The notes: generated from the sequence alone by a model not told the origin. Positions 47,125-57,085 are shown, counted from the stretch's first letter. The stretch: DNA of 64,000 nt from Deltaproteobacteria bacterium CG11_big_fil_rev_8_21_14_0_20_45_16 (GCA_002787535.1 PCXB01000050.1:72205-136204), one strand, 5' to 3'. Program-made: numbers and translations.

Positions 47125-49152
47125 TTAAGCTGAGCCTAGAAGTTCATTAAAGAAGGCTTCATCGGAGGGTTCTCGGCGCAAAAAGGCTTTGAGGGATTCG
47201 TTTTCATCCCGGGAACCTCCCGGTTCATAGATCTCTTGGCGTAATCGTCGACCCGTCGCATGATCAAGAATTCCCGTTTTTTTAAATTCAGAAAACAGAT
47301 CTGCCGCCATGACGTCAGCCCAGGCGTAGCCATAGTAGCCGGATGCATAGTTGGTCATATGGCCCCATCCAGCGGCAAAAGCCGTTTGCTGGGGGAGGGG
47401 TAAAAAAACAGATGAGATAATTTTATTAGAAATCGCAATGGAATCTTTATCACGTCCTTCTCGATGCATTTCGATATCGGATTTGGCAAGGGCGACCTGT
47501 CTCAAATAAAATAATGCGCTTCCTGATTTGCGGGCTTGATTCATCTTGTCGATTAGCGCTTTGCTTAAGGTATCCGAATTTCTCTCATAGTGTCGCGCGA
47601 AACTTTGCAAGACCTCAGCGTCCCAAATCCAGTTTTCGAGAACTTGAGAGGGTGCTTCGACAAAATCCCAAGCGACACTCGTACCGGAAAATGCCGCGTA
47701 CTTGGCTCGAGTTAATAGGCCGTGCAAAATATGACCGAACTCATGAAATAAGGTTTCGACCTCGGCATGAGGAATGAGAGACGGGCGGTCCTTGCTTGGA
47801 CGTGGGAAGTTGCAAACCATGGCGGAGACGGGACGTTGATAACGACCGTCGTGCAGTTGTTTACCATCGATGAGGCCGAAAGCCGCCGCATGATTATATT
47901 TGCCTTCGCGAGGATGAAGATCCAGATAGAAATAACCCAGGCCTTCGCCGGATTCATCAACAACTTTAAATAAACGGACTTCCTCATGCCAGCGGTAGAA
48001 ACTTCCCGCTTTCTGCTCTTCCATCTTGATGCCGAAGAGCTTTCTTATCAATTCAAACATCCCATCAATAACTTGGTTTAATGGAAAATACTCTTTTATC
48101 GTCTGCGAATTAACGTCAAAATTTTGCTTTTTATAGAGAGAACTATAAAAATAGTAATCCCAGATATGAATTTCGGCTTGTAAATCCTTGGTTGTTTCTA
48201 TCTTTAAATCTTGAAGCTTTTTCAGCTCGCTGTCAGCTTGCGCGCGTAATCGGGATTCAAGATGATCCAAAAAAGCCTGAACTTTTTCGGGAGTTTGAGC
48301 CATTCGTTTTTCTAAGACATAGTGGTTCCAGGACTGGTAGCCTAGCCGCTCGGCAATTTCTTGTCGGAGCTGTAACATTTCGTTCAATAGCTTCGAATTC
48401 TCTTGGGCCGCGGTATTATTTTTTTTGATAAAAAGCTCTCGTCTCAAGTTTTCGTCATGAGCGTGCTCCATAACTGGAAGAAACTCTGGATATTCCAGGC
48501 TGATTCGATAGCGACCCTCTAGGTCTCTTTCGAGGGATTCAATAAAGCTTGGTTCTAAACCTTCGAGCTGATCCAGAGTGGCATAGAGACAATCATTATA
48601 CTCCTGAATGTTTTTACTAAAGTGAGTCTCGATCTCACTTAACTTCTTCTGAAGTCGCTTAAGCTCCATGCGTTCGATTTCGGGTAAGTGCATACCAAGT
48701 CTTCGGTAGTCCTTAAGTCTTTCTTCTAGGAGCTTTTTCTCTTCGCCTCCCAAGCCCGTGGCTTTTTTGGCAAAGGCTTCTGTAACTTTAAATAAGCCCT
48801 CATCATAAGCCCTCTCAATGCACCAAGCCTGAAAAGCTACCTGAACTTCTCGCGCAGCCTCGCGAACATCTGGGTCTGGATGGACGTTTTGTAAGAAATA
48901 GATTCTCCCGAATATTTGTCCTTCATCAAAATCAAGATCGTCAATGGCTCTTAAGCTCGATTCAAGCGTAACATCGGCTAAATTTTGACTTCCAATTCGC
49001 TTCGTAAGCTCTTGGCTCATGGCCAGTAGTTTCTCCCCACTCTTGCGTATTTCTTCAGCGGTGGTTTCAAATGGGGGCAGACTTAAAACATTGGCTGGTT
49101 CTTGGATTTTCATTGACCCTATCCTAGCAGGAGCCTGACGAATCTTCTTCAA
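47125..49152 (-). CDS. M3 family oligopeptidase
   Basis: VETLFHEFGHILHGLLTRAKYAAFSGTSVAWDFVEAPSQVLENW, typical M3 zinc peptidase site. Confidence 0.93.
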   Translation of the reverse strand: MKKIRQAPARIGSMKIQEPANVLSLPPFETTAEEIRKSGEKLLAMSQELTKRIGSQNLADVTLESSLRAIDDLDFDEGQIFGRIYFLQNVHPDPDVREAAREVQVAFQAWCIERAYDEGLFKVTEAFAKKATGLGGEEKKLLEERLKDYRRLGMHLPEIERMELKRLQKKLSEIETHFSKNIQEYNDCLYATLDQLEGLEPSFIESLERDLEGRYRISLEYPEFLPVMEHAHDENLRRELFIKKNNTAAQENSKLLNEMLQLRQEIAERLGYQSWNHYVLEKRMAQTPEKVQAFLDHLESRLRAQADSELKKLQDLKIETTKDLQAEIHIWDYYFYSSLYKKQNFDVNSQTIKEYFPLNQVIDGMFELIRKLFGIKMEEQKAGSFYRWHEEVRLFKVVDESGEGLGYFYLDLHPREGKYNHAAAFGLIDGKQLHDGRYQRPVSAMVCNFPRPSKDRPSLIPHAEVETLFHEFGHILHGLLTRAKYAAFSGTSVAWDFVEAPSQVLENWIWDAEVLQSFARHYERNSDTLSKALIDKMNQARKSGSALFYLRQVALAKSDIEMHREGRDKDSIAISNKIISSVFLPLPQQTAFAAGWGHMTNYASGYYGYAWADVMAADLFSEFKKTGILDHATGRRLRQEIYEPGGSRDENESLKAFLRREPSDEAFFNELLGSA

Positions 49153-49197
49153 AAAATCGCCAAGACATTTTGAGGCAAGTCAGAATATTATCAGAGG

Positions 49198-50199
49198 ATG
49201 GAGCTAGAGAGCTGCCTTGATATATTAACTGAGAAAAAGCTTGTGACGCAGGTTCCCACAGAGGCCCTCGAAGTTGAGAGGCTGCCCGGTGATGCAAGCA
49301 ATCGGGAATACGCGAGACTTAAAGAGGTTGCTACTTCAAAAAGCTTTATCCTTATGATTATGAACGAAAAGGAAGCCTTCAAATCGGAGGAAGCCGGAGC
49401 GACGGGGCAAAGTTCTGACGAACTGGACTTTGTTGCGATCGGAAGGGATTGGATCCGAGCGGGAATTAAAGTGCCGCAAATCTACTATGTAGATGAGAAG
49501 AGCCGTTTTTTATTATTAGAGGATTTTGGAAATGAACTTCTTTATGGACGGCGCCAGAAGGAATCGGCCATCCATTTGTACGAAGCAGCAATGAGAGAGC
49601 TGATCAAGATTCAAAAACTACAGCCTTTCGATCGAATTACGAAAAGGAAATTTTCGAAAGAATTGTTGATTTGGGAGTTTGAACATTTTCGTGAATATGC
49701 CCTTGAAAAGCGAGGGGTGGTTCTAAACGAAGGTCAATCGAATGTTCTCAAAAATTTTTTTGAGTCTAGTGTAAATTGTATTCTTAAAATTCCTGAGACC
49801 GTAACGCATCGTGATTATCATTCCAAAAATATTATGGTTCTGACGGATGATAAAATCGGAATTATTGATTTTCAGGATGCTCTGATGGGCCCCTACACTT
49901 ATGACCTTGCGTCTCTATTGCGGGACTCCTATGTTCGACTAACCGACCAGGAGGAACAAAAGTTAATTCAAATTTATGAATCTGAGTCAGGTCGAAAGGT
50001 GGATTTGGAAGCCTTTGCAATAAGTAGCCTTCAGCGAAATATGAAAGCTGTTGGAAGATTTTTTTATATCTCAATGGTTAAGCACAAGGCGACTCATTTG
50101 CCCTATGTGCTTCCGACAATGAAACGAATTTTGAAGAGCTTAGAAGATATTGGCGAAGGGGAGCTTAAAAGGATTTTGGAGAATGTATCGTGGGAGTAG
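49198..50199 (+). CDS. amgK: AmgK-like amino sugar kinase (aminoglycoside phosphotransferase fold)
   Basis: VERLPGDASNREYARL, VTHRDYHSKNIMV, GIIDFQDALMGPYTYDLASLLRD; overlaps a murU-like gene. Confidence 0.85.
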   Translation: MELESCLDILTEKKLVTQVPTEALEVERLPGDASNREYARLKEVATSKSFILMIMNEKEAFKSEEAGATGQSSDELDFVAIGRDWIRAGIKVPQIYYVDEKSRFLLLEDFGNELLYGRRQKESAIHLYEAAMRELIKIQKLQPFDRITKRKFSKELLIWEFEHFREYALEKRGVVLNEGQSNVLKNFFESSVNCILKIPETVTHRDYHSKNIMVLTDDKIGIIDFQDALMGPYTYDLASLLRDSYVRLTDQEEQKLIQIYESESGRKVDLEAFAISSLQRNMKAVGRFFYISMVKHKATHLPYVLPTMKRILKSLEDIGEGELKRILENVSWE

Positions 50200-50882
50200 A
50201 GGCGGCATTCATTTTGGCGGCTGGACGTGGAGAGCGTTTGCGACCTCTTACGGATTTTCATCCAAAGCCTCTGATCAAAATAAAAACCAAACCGATTCTT
50301 GAATACGTCTTAGACAATCTTCGCCCGTTGGGTTTGAAGCGAGTTGTTCTGAATGCCTGGCATTTTGCTGATCAGATTGAAGCTTTCGCCGATGAGGCCC
50401 GGTCGAAATTTCCATTCGAGATTTTGGTGTCTACCGAAAGTGAGCTGCTTGGTACAGGTGGCGGCTTGAAGAAAGCCCTTCCTTTGGTAGGAAAGGCTCC
50501 CTTCCTTATGATGAATGGAGATTGTATTTGGAAAGGCGACCTACAACTTTGGATGAAAAAAATCCCTTCAAATATTGAGGCTAGCTGGGTTTTGATAGAG
50601 CCTCAGGCCGAACAAACACTGATAGGATTTGATGGCGGAGAACTTTGTCAAATTGGGGAGCTTTGGAAATCAAGGGAGCCTAGTCATAGAGGTTGTTTTT
50701 CGGGAATTCAGCTGATTTCAAGAATTTTTGACGAATCCCTTCCGGCTAAGGGGTGTATCATTAGGGATTATTGGATCCCAAGACTTCAGAAATCGGCCAA
50801 ACTTGGGGTTGAGATGGATCTTCTTTCTGCTTGGGAGGATCTAGGCACTCCTGAAAGGCTAAGAGTCTTCGAGGGGAGCTAG
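50190..50882 (+). CDS. murU: MurU-like N-acetylmuramate-1-phosphate uridylyltransferase
   Basis: ILAAGRGERLRPLTDFHPKPLI, GTGGGLKKALPLVGKAPFLMMNGDCIW; overlaps amgK by 10 bp. Confidence 0.85.
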   Translation: MGVEAAFILAAGRGERLRPLTDFHPKPLIKIKTKPILEYVLDNLRPLGLKRVVLNAWHFADQIEAFADEARSKFPFEILVSTESELLGTGGGLKKALPLVGKAPFLMMNGDCIWKGDLQLWMKKIPSNIEASWVLIEPQAEQTLIGFDGGELCQIGELWKSREPSHRGCFSGIQLISRIFDESLPAKGCIIRDYWIPRLQKSAKLGVEMDLLSAWEDLGTPERLRVFEGS

Positions 50883-50943
50883 GTGAGTCCGGGCATTGCG
50901 GCCTTGCTTTAGGGCTTTTTCCTTCGTTAAAGTGTCGGAATCT

Positions 50944-51636
50944 ATGTCAAAACTTACAAAAAAGGATCTTCGTTCGCCCGATCAAATTTGGCAGGCATCT
51001 GCCACCACGTTTAGCTGGTTACGTTCCCAATGGATTTGGCTGATTGTTCTTGGGCTTGTAGTTTTTATAGGTTCAACTGGAGCTTTTTTCTATGTTCAGA
51101 GCCAGAAGGCTGAGGAAGCAAAGGCGCAAGCACTCTATGGCGATGCTTTAAGTTTTTTTGAGCAATACAAACTCGAAAAGACTGAGTCGGTACTAAAAGA
51201 ACTTCAGTCCAAGCTTGATGATTTAAAGCTTAAGTTTCCTTCAAGTAAGGCCAATAAGTGGGCAGATGGTGTTCGAGCGAGACTTTTAATCGATCAATCG
51301 AAGGTGGATCCAGCCTTAAGTATTTTATCGGAGTCAAAATCGGGACTTAGCCCGGATGCGAAAGCCTTTATAAGTTATTCGATAGCAGGCATTTCCGAGG
51401 ATGCTGAGCGATGGGATGAAGCCATTAGTAACTATCAAAGTATTCTAGATTTAAAAGACCACCCGCTTAAAAAATGGGCTTTTCTTGGAAAGGCTAGAGC
51501 GCTTGTACACAAGGGCCAGGCCGGTCTGGCGGTCGTACTTTACGATCAATTCATCACGGACTTTCCGAGATCTACCGAAATTTCTAAAGTGCGTGGATTA
51601 CGCGCGATGGCTTCGCAGACCACGGCGAGCAAATAG
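50944..51636 (+). CDS. Tetratricopeptide-like membrane protein, YfgM-like architecture
   Basis: Single N-terminal TM (WIWLIVLGLVVFIGSTGAFFYV) plus helical repeats; ATG at 50944 preferred over 50896. Confidence 0.6.
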   Translation: MSKLTKKDLRSPDQIWQASATTFSWLRSQWIWLIVLGLVVFIGSTGAFFYVQSQKAEEAKAQALYGDALSFFEQYKLEKTESVLKELQSKLDDLKLKFPSSKANKWADGVRARLLIDQSKVDPALSILSESKSGLSPDAKAFISYSIAGISEDAERWDEAISNYQSILDLKDHPLKKWAFLGKARALVHKGQAGLAVVLYDQFITDFPRSTEISKVRGLRAMASQTTASK

Positions 51637-51647
51637 GCGGAGCAAAA

Positions 51648-53399
51648 ATGAAATGGAGCCAGGCGCATATTCCTACTTTGAGAGATAAGCCTCAAGAGGC
51701 TGAGGTCATCAGTCATCAATTGATGATGCGCGCCGGATTGATTCGACGGGCGGCGAGCGGTATCTACAGTTATTTACCGCTTGGCTGGCGAGTCATGCGG
51801 AAGTTGGAACAAATCATTCGAGAGGAAATGGATCGTCAGGGCGCTCAAGAAGTTTCGTTGCCTGTCGTACAGCCTCGAGAGCTGTGGGATCAGTCAGGAC
51901 GTTGGGCCTTGTATGGAAAAGAATTGGCCAGGTTTAAAGATCGTCATGAAAATGAGTTTTGTTTGCAGCCCACCTCGGAGGAAGTGATTACAGATTTAGT
52001 TAAACGGGACGTCAAAAGCTACAAGCAGCTGCCCTTAAATCTGTATCAGATTCAAACCAAATTTCGGGATGAAATCCGACCTCGTTTTGGCATTATGCGG
52101 GGCCGGGAATTTATCATGAAGGATGCCTACTCCTTTGACGTCGATGAAGCGTCCGCTCGAAAGGCCTATGCTCAAATGCAAAAAGCCTATCGTCGAATTT
52201 TCACTCGGACGGGATTAGAGTTTCGGCCGGTGGAGGCGGATACAGGAGCGATTGGGGGAAATGATTCCGAAGAATTTATGGTGTTAGCATCCTCGGGGGA
52301 AGACGAGATCATCGCTTGCTCAGCTTGTGATTATGCCGCTAATCAAGAAAAGGCGCGCTCCGTTGTTAAATCGACAAGTCAATTGAGTGCTTCGAGTGTT
52401 GAGGAATTTGCGACGCCTGGCTTAAAAACAATTGACGAATTGGCGAGTTCATTGAACTGCAAGGCATCAGATTTGATGAAGACGATGATCCTTACAAATG
52501 CCGACCAGAAAAAAATTGTTGTTCTCTTGCGTGGCGATCATGAATTGCACCCGATAAAAGCTGCCGCTTTATTGGCGCGGGAAAAAGGAATTGAAGGCGC
52601 TCGGTTGGCTCGCGATGACGAGATGGAGGCTTGGAATCTCCCCAAGGGAAGTCTAGGACCGCATCAGTTTCCCTATCCGCATTTGCTTGTGGTCGACGAT
52701 GCGTTGTCTTTGGAGAGCTCGTATGTCGTTGGGGCCAATCGAGATGGATTTCATCTCCGAAATATGAATTTGGCTCGCGACGCGCGTCCCGTGGACTTGA
52801 AAGCCTGCATTCGCGTTGTTCATGAAGGCGAGGCCTGCGTCCGATGTGGCAAAGAATTGAAATCCTTTCGAGGAATTGAAGTCGGTCATGTTTTTTATTT
52901 GGGCACGAAGTATTCTAAGGCTATGTCGCTCAAGATAACCCTTGAAAACGGTAAGGAGACGGATGCCGAGATGGGTTGCTATGGTATCGGAGTCGGACGG
53001 ACCATGGCTGCTTGCATTGAGCAAAACTATGATGATTCAGGCATCTGTTGGCCCCTCAGCCTTGCGCCTTACCAGATCGGAATTATTTCGTTGGATGATG
53101 GCGAAGTGGCTGATCAGGCGGCCAAACTTTATCAATATTTTTCGGATCAGGCATTGGATGTTCTTTGGGACGATCGCAGCGTATCGCCCGGGGTAAAATT
53201 TAAAGATATGGAGTTGATTGGTATTCCCTATCAGATCATTCTAGGTTCCAAAGGATTAAAGAATTCTCAGATGGAAGTTAAAATTCGAAGGGGTAATCAA
53301 AAGCAAATGATTCCCATGGATTCTGTAGGGTCTCATATACTTCAGCTATTACAAGCAGAGCGGGATGAGATCGCCAAAAAATTGGAGTTGATACCGTGA
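51648..53399 (+). CDS. proS: Prolyl-tRNA synthetase, bacterial type
   Basis: LMMRAGLIRRAASGIYSYLPLGWRV, LQPTSEEVITDL, RPRFGIMRGREFIMKDAYSFD. Confidence 0.97.
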   Translation: MKWSQAHIPTLRDKPQEAEVISHQLMMRAGLIRRAASGIYSYLPLGWRVMRKLEQIIREEMDRQGAQEVSLPVVQPRELWDQSGRWALYGKELARFKDRHENEFCLQPTSEEVITDLVKRDVKSYKQLPLNLYQIQTKFRDEIRPRFGIMRGREFIMKDAYSFDVDEASARKAYAQMQKAYRRIFTRTGLEFRPVEADTGAIGGNDSEEFMVLASSGEDEIIACSACDYAANQEKARSVVKSTSQLSASSVEEFATPGLKTIDELASSLNCKASDLMKTMILTNADQKKIVVLLRGDHELHPIKAAALLAREKGIEGARLARDDEMEAWNLPKGSLGPHQFPYPHLLVVDDALSLESSYVVGANRDGFHLRNMNLARDARPVDLKACIRVVHEGEACVRCGKELKSFRGIEVGHVFYLGTKYSKAMSLKITLENGKETDAEMGCYGIGVGRTMAACIEQNYDDSGICWPLSLAPYQIGIISLDDGEVADQAAKLYQYFSDQALDVLWDDRSVSPGVKFKDMELIGIPYQIILGSKGLKNSQMEVKIRRGNQKQMIPMDSVGSHILQLLQAERDEIAKKLELIP

Positions 53400-53887
53400 G
53401 ATTCTTGAGCTTTGCATTATTGATTATGGTTCTCGGCGAGGGTCAGTCTCGGGCTGCTAACTTTTCAGTGGGTGGTTCTGGGGGTATGGAGTTTCCATTT
53501 TGGCATACCGAGCGAATGGATCCTGGGCTACGTGCTGAGGGTTTTTACCGTATTGATCCCTATGAAGTTCGTTTCGATTATTCTTACTTACAAGTGCATT
53601 ATTATTCCGTTCTCTTGGCGAAGAAGTTTTTCTTCACGCAGGACGATATTCGTCCCTTTGTGGAGGCCGCTTTGGGTCCTTGTTTTGTTAATACGCCTCA
53701 CAAAGGTCTTGGTTATGGAATCAGTCCGGAGATAAGTTTGGGTGCTGAATTAGGGATCAATGAACATTTTTCAAGTTCCCTGACGATGCGTTATTCGGCT
53801 TACTGGTATTTTGGAGACACAAAGAGTGGGACCATGGAAGCCAATCACGGACTTTCTGTTGTGGCGGGCATTAGTTTATGGTTTTGA
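53396..53887 (+). CDS. Small outer-membrane beta-barrel-like protein
   Basis: Signal peptide, alternating beta strands, C-terminal aromatic (GISLWF). Confidence 0.6.
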   Translation: MRFLSFALLIMVLGEGQSRAANFSVGGSGGMEFPFWHTERMDPGLRAEGFYRIDPYEVRFDYSYLQVHYYSVLLAKKFFFTQDDIRPFVEAALGPCFVNTPHKGLGYGISPEISLGAELGINEHFSSSLTMRYSAYWYFGDTKSGTMEANHGLSVVAGISLWF

Positions 53888-54936
53888 GTAAATCTATTTT
53901 AATTTTTTCTTCCATGAGTTTACTGCTGGCTTGCGAGCGAATTCCAGAATGGGAGAAACGCGATGATCTGAGTTTGCAATCTAGCGAAAGTTTATCGTTG
54001 AAGGGCTTGGAATCTTGGATGTGGACCTGCCGGGCTACACAAGTTTCATATCGAATGGGAGCCGAAAATGAATTGAGCGGAAAGTCGATCGAGGCGTATA
54101 TGGAGCCTTATCGTAACTCGGGTCTCGCTGTTGTCGATCCATTTGGCGAGAAAACGATCCTCGGTACTGGTATTTTGTGGGACGCGCAAGGTCATGTCCT
54201 GACCTTGCAGAGTTGGGTTTCTCAATCCAAAGATTTGGAATGTCGTGGCGGAGGTACAAATTGGATTAAAGCAGAGGTTGTCGGAGAGGATGGCCCTCTT
54301 AATTTGGCTTTGCTTAAGGTAAATCTATTGCCTTTAGCGAAACAATATTCGTCGAGTCGGCGATGGGTAGGGCGTTATGAGGAGCCGGGCTTTGAAGAAA
54401 AACTTTACCTTATTTCATCGTCCTATCCGGGAGTCATGGATCGAATTCCCGTGGAACTTCAGATTTCGAGATCACCTCTGTTTACGGGTTTGGATGAAGC
54501 TCTGATTTTATTCTCACCGCCGCCTCCGCAGGCCTTTATGGCGAGTATCCTGGTTGATAAAAAATCTCGAGTTCTTGGTTTTGTGTTTCCACCTAAGTCT
54601 ACCTATTGGGGTACCGCGATTAAGATGGAGAGGTTGGATACTCTTGTGGAGTATATGATTAAGCTTGGGCGAGTCGAGAGAGCCTTTATTGGAATGCGCT
54701 TGAGCTTTCAAGATCAAGAGGGATTTCGAGTTACTGATGTGGAAGTAGGTGGGCCTGCCTATAAAGCTGGTGTCAGGGCTAATGATATTGTGAAACAATG
54801 GGACGGTCGCGATCTTAAGGCTATGAACGATTGGCCCAAGATTAGTTTTACTGATAAAGGTCGATCGTTGAATCTAGTTTATACTCGTGGTAGTTCCGAA
54901 GTCGAAACCGTCATTCATATTGGTGCTAACCGCTAA
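53878..54936 (+). CDS. HtrA/DegP-like PDZ lipoprotein lacking the catalytic triad
   Basis: Lipobox LLAC; HtrA-like framework GTGILWDAQGHVLTLQSWV, LNLALLKV, RVLGF and a C-terminal PDZ (VEVGGPAYKAGVRANDIVKQWDG). Confidence 0.7.
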   Translation: MVLSKSILIFSSMSLLLACERIPEWEKRDDLSLQSSESLSLKGLESWMWTCRATQVSYRMGAENELSGKSIEAYMEPYRNSGLAVVDPFGEKTILGTGILWDAQGHVLTLQSWVSQSKDLECRGGGTNWIKAEVVGEDGPLNLALLKVNLLPLAKQYSSSRRWVGRYEEPGFEEKLYLISSSYPGVMDRIPVELQISRSPLFTGLDEALILFSPPPPQAFMASILVDKKSRVLGFVFPPKSTYWGTAIKMERLDTLVEYMIKLGRVERAFIGMRLSFQDQEGFRVTDVEVGGPAYKAGVRANDIVKQWDGRDLKAMNDWPKISFTDKGRSLNLVYTRGSSEVETVIHIGANR

Positions 54937-54938
54937 GC

Positions 54939-56450
54939 TTACTCAAAAATTCTTCCGACTGATTTAAGCTCCACGAGCGTCTCAAAAGCCGAAAGAGAAT
55001 CATGTCGCTCTGTTATTAAGATTCTCAATAGACGTGCCTTTGAAAATTCTCCAACTAAAAAGGCTTCAAACACTAAATCGGCGAGAGCACGACCCAGACA
55101 TTGAGCCGCTCGATCATGATAAGGAGAAATGCTGCGAAGCATGGACTTTCGATGCGTCCAATCTCGGCTGAAATTGGAGCTTTTCAAGATGGCGGTGATC
55201 TCAGGACTGCGATGAGCATGGGCCACCGATCGCCATTCTTTCCAGGTTTTTGATTTTCGACTATGATTGAGAATTTTTGATAACAAAAACGAAATCGATT
55301 CAAATAAAGCTCTTTGAAAAAATTCAGGCGTAACACCTGACATATTTGTCCATGTAGCATAGAGATAGGCCCCTGCGGCCTGTGCGCAGGAATTGACTGA
55401 GATTTCGCTTAAAAAAATTCGTCTCCTATGTGCGAGTATCGCAACTCGAGAGACTTCGAGCTGGGAGAGAACCCATTTCTTTTCCTTTTTGTTCAGAGCA
55501 CTTAGCGATTCAAAGAAGTCTTCGTCGTGGGAGCTTAGGACGCTAAGATCGAGCACTTCCTCTCGTGGAACCGGTGTCGCATAGCGGCTATCTTCTAAAA
55601 AATCCAAAAGAGTTCTCAGACACCAAGAGATTTGCTCCTGAGCATCAAGAGGTGAGGTGTCGTCACGTTGAATAATATGAGCATCTAAATAGCTCTGCCA
55701 TTTAACCCATAGGGGCGTATGAAGAATGCAAAAGAGTGGAATTTGAGCTTTGCTGAGATCACAAAAAATCAGATCTTTACTTTGTATTCGTTTAGCTAAA
55801 AACTTTTTTTCTAGTGCATCGCTATTTTGCTGGACGATCATCAATTCGAGATTAGCATTCAGAGCAGCCACTTCGAAGGGCAAATGCTGTCGAGCACAAT
55901 GAAACTCGCCGAAAAGTACCCAAGACTTTCCTTTGAGTTCGCTAAGTGTCTGCGCTGCGCTTCGATCTCTAATTTTTAATGTGGGACTAGAGGAATAGAG
56001 TCCGACTAATTTGATTCTGTTAGCTTTACAAAGTGAAAGAAGCTCCAAGTACGTCTCGCTTGAGGAGCCCCATTTTTTTTCGATTTCGAGCTCATTGAGT
56101 ATTTTTCTAATTTGTTCGGTTGATCGAGCTTTACCAATTCGCTGAATTGAAGAATCTGAGAAAATTTCAAATCCGATACTCTTTGGGGGTCGCACTTTCT
56201 TATCTCTCAATAGCCTTAGAAGAATTCGTTGACTTTGAGGAAGACTGTGGAAATCTCCAAAAAAACAAATATCTGAAGCATTCAGACTTTGGACGAATTC
56301 CTTTCGAGAGCTTAGCTTTAATCTTGAAAGATCTTTTCTATACTCCGAGGCATATTTTTTTAGTGATACCGACTGAGAGTGCAGGAGTGGTCTGATTTCT
56401 TGCTGAACTTGACGAAAGAGTTTTTGTTGAAATTTCACCCAATCTGACAC
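54939..56450 (-). CDS. ChaN-like family protein with a long C-terminal extension
   Basis: Two paired motifs FFGDFHSLPQSQ and LFGEFHCARQHLPFE typical of the ChaN/EreA-like fold; no signal peptide seen. Confidence 0.65.
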   Translation of the reverse strand: MSDWVKFQQKLFRQVQQEIRPLLHSQSVSLKKYASEYRKDLSRLKLSSRKEFVQSLNASDICFFGDFHSLPQSQRILLRLLRDKKVRPPKSIGFEIFSDSSIQRIGKARSTEQIRKILNELEIEKKWGSSSETYLELLSLCKANRIKLVGLYSSSPTLKIRDRSAAQTLSELKGKSWVLFGEFHCARQHLPFEVAALNANLELMIVQQNSDALEKKFLAKRIQSKDLIFCDLSKAQIPLFCILHTPLWVKWQSYLDAHIIQRDDTSPLDAQEQISWCLRTLLDFLEDSRYATPVPREEVLDLSVLSSHDEDFFESLSALNKKEKKWVLSQLEVSRVAILAHRRRIFLSEISVNSCAQAAGAYLYATWTNMSGVTPEFFQRALFESISFLLSKILNHSRKSKTWKEWRSVAHAHRSPEITAILKSSNFSRDWTHRKSMLRSISPYHDRAAQCLGRALADLVFEAFLVGEFSKARLLRILITERHDSLSAFETLVELKSVGRIFE

Positions 56451-56456
56451 AAATTT

Positions 56457-56984
56457 CTAGTCTTTCTTTTTGCCGAGCTCTTCCTCAAGGCGATTTCGGA
56501 CCAAGGATCGTATGAGTTCCTCCTGAGCCGGTGTTAGGTCGATAAAGCGTACGCCCATTCCCGGGGGTAATTGATCCACCCCCTGAGGATTGAGCCAACT
56601 GACGCATCCTTGTACGTCAATGACTTTTTTCTGATCGGCGATATGGATGTTAAGGCTCACTAGGCTTCCAATTGGATGCAGACTTTTGGTCGCAACATAA
56701 ACGCCTCCGCCAGAAATGTTTTTGATATAAACTTTCTCAAAGTCTTTACCACTCTTTAGATTGACTTCAATATTTGTTGAGATGCGTAAATTCTTGCGGC
56801 GCTGAATGACCTTCTGACTCTTTGGATCAATGAGCTTACCAAGTCGAGCAGACAAATCGGTATAGAGTTTTGACTCGTCAGCACTCAAACCCATCACCGC
56901 TTTAGCGTCAAGTTTTCGAAACTGCATCAATAGACGCAAAGTCTCAACACTTGACTGTCCACCAAATTCATTGGGGTCATCCAT
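56457..56984 (-). CDS. PilZ-domain protein
   Basis: QRRKNLRISTNIEVNL (RxxxR) and KNISGGGVYVA ([D/N]xSxxG), PGMGVRFIDL. Confidence 0.85.
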   Translation of the reverse strand: MDDPNEFGGQSSVETLRLLMQFRKLDAKAVMGLSADESKLYTDLSARLGKLIDPKSQKVIQRRKNLRISTNIEVNLKSGKDFEKVYIKNISGGGVYVATKSLHPIGSLVSLNIHIADQKKVIDVQGCVSWLNPQGVDQLPPGMGVRFIDLTPAQEELIRSLVRNRLEEELGKKKD

Positions 56985-57085
56985 TAAAACAATCTTATCG
57001 TAAAGCTTACGAGATTAAGAGAATAAAAAACTAGACAAGCTTAAGACGCCAATCAGACAATAGGACTTCAAGAAGGAGTTTAATC

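Noticed and set aside
49198-50199. Aminoglycoside-resistance phosphotransferase
   Set aside because: Motifs and the overlapping MurU-like gene fit an amino-sugar kinase (AmgK) instead.
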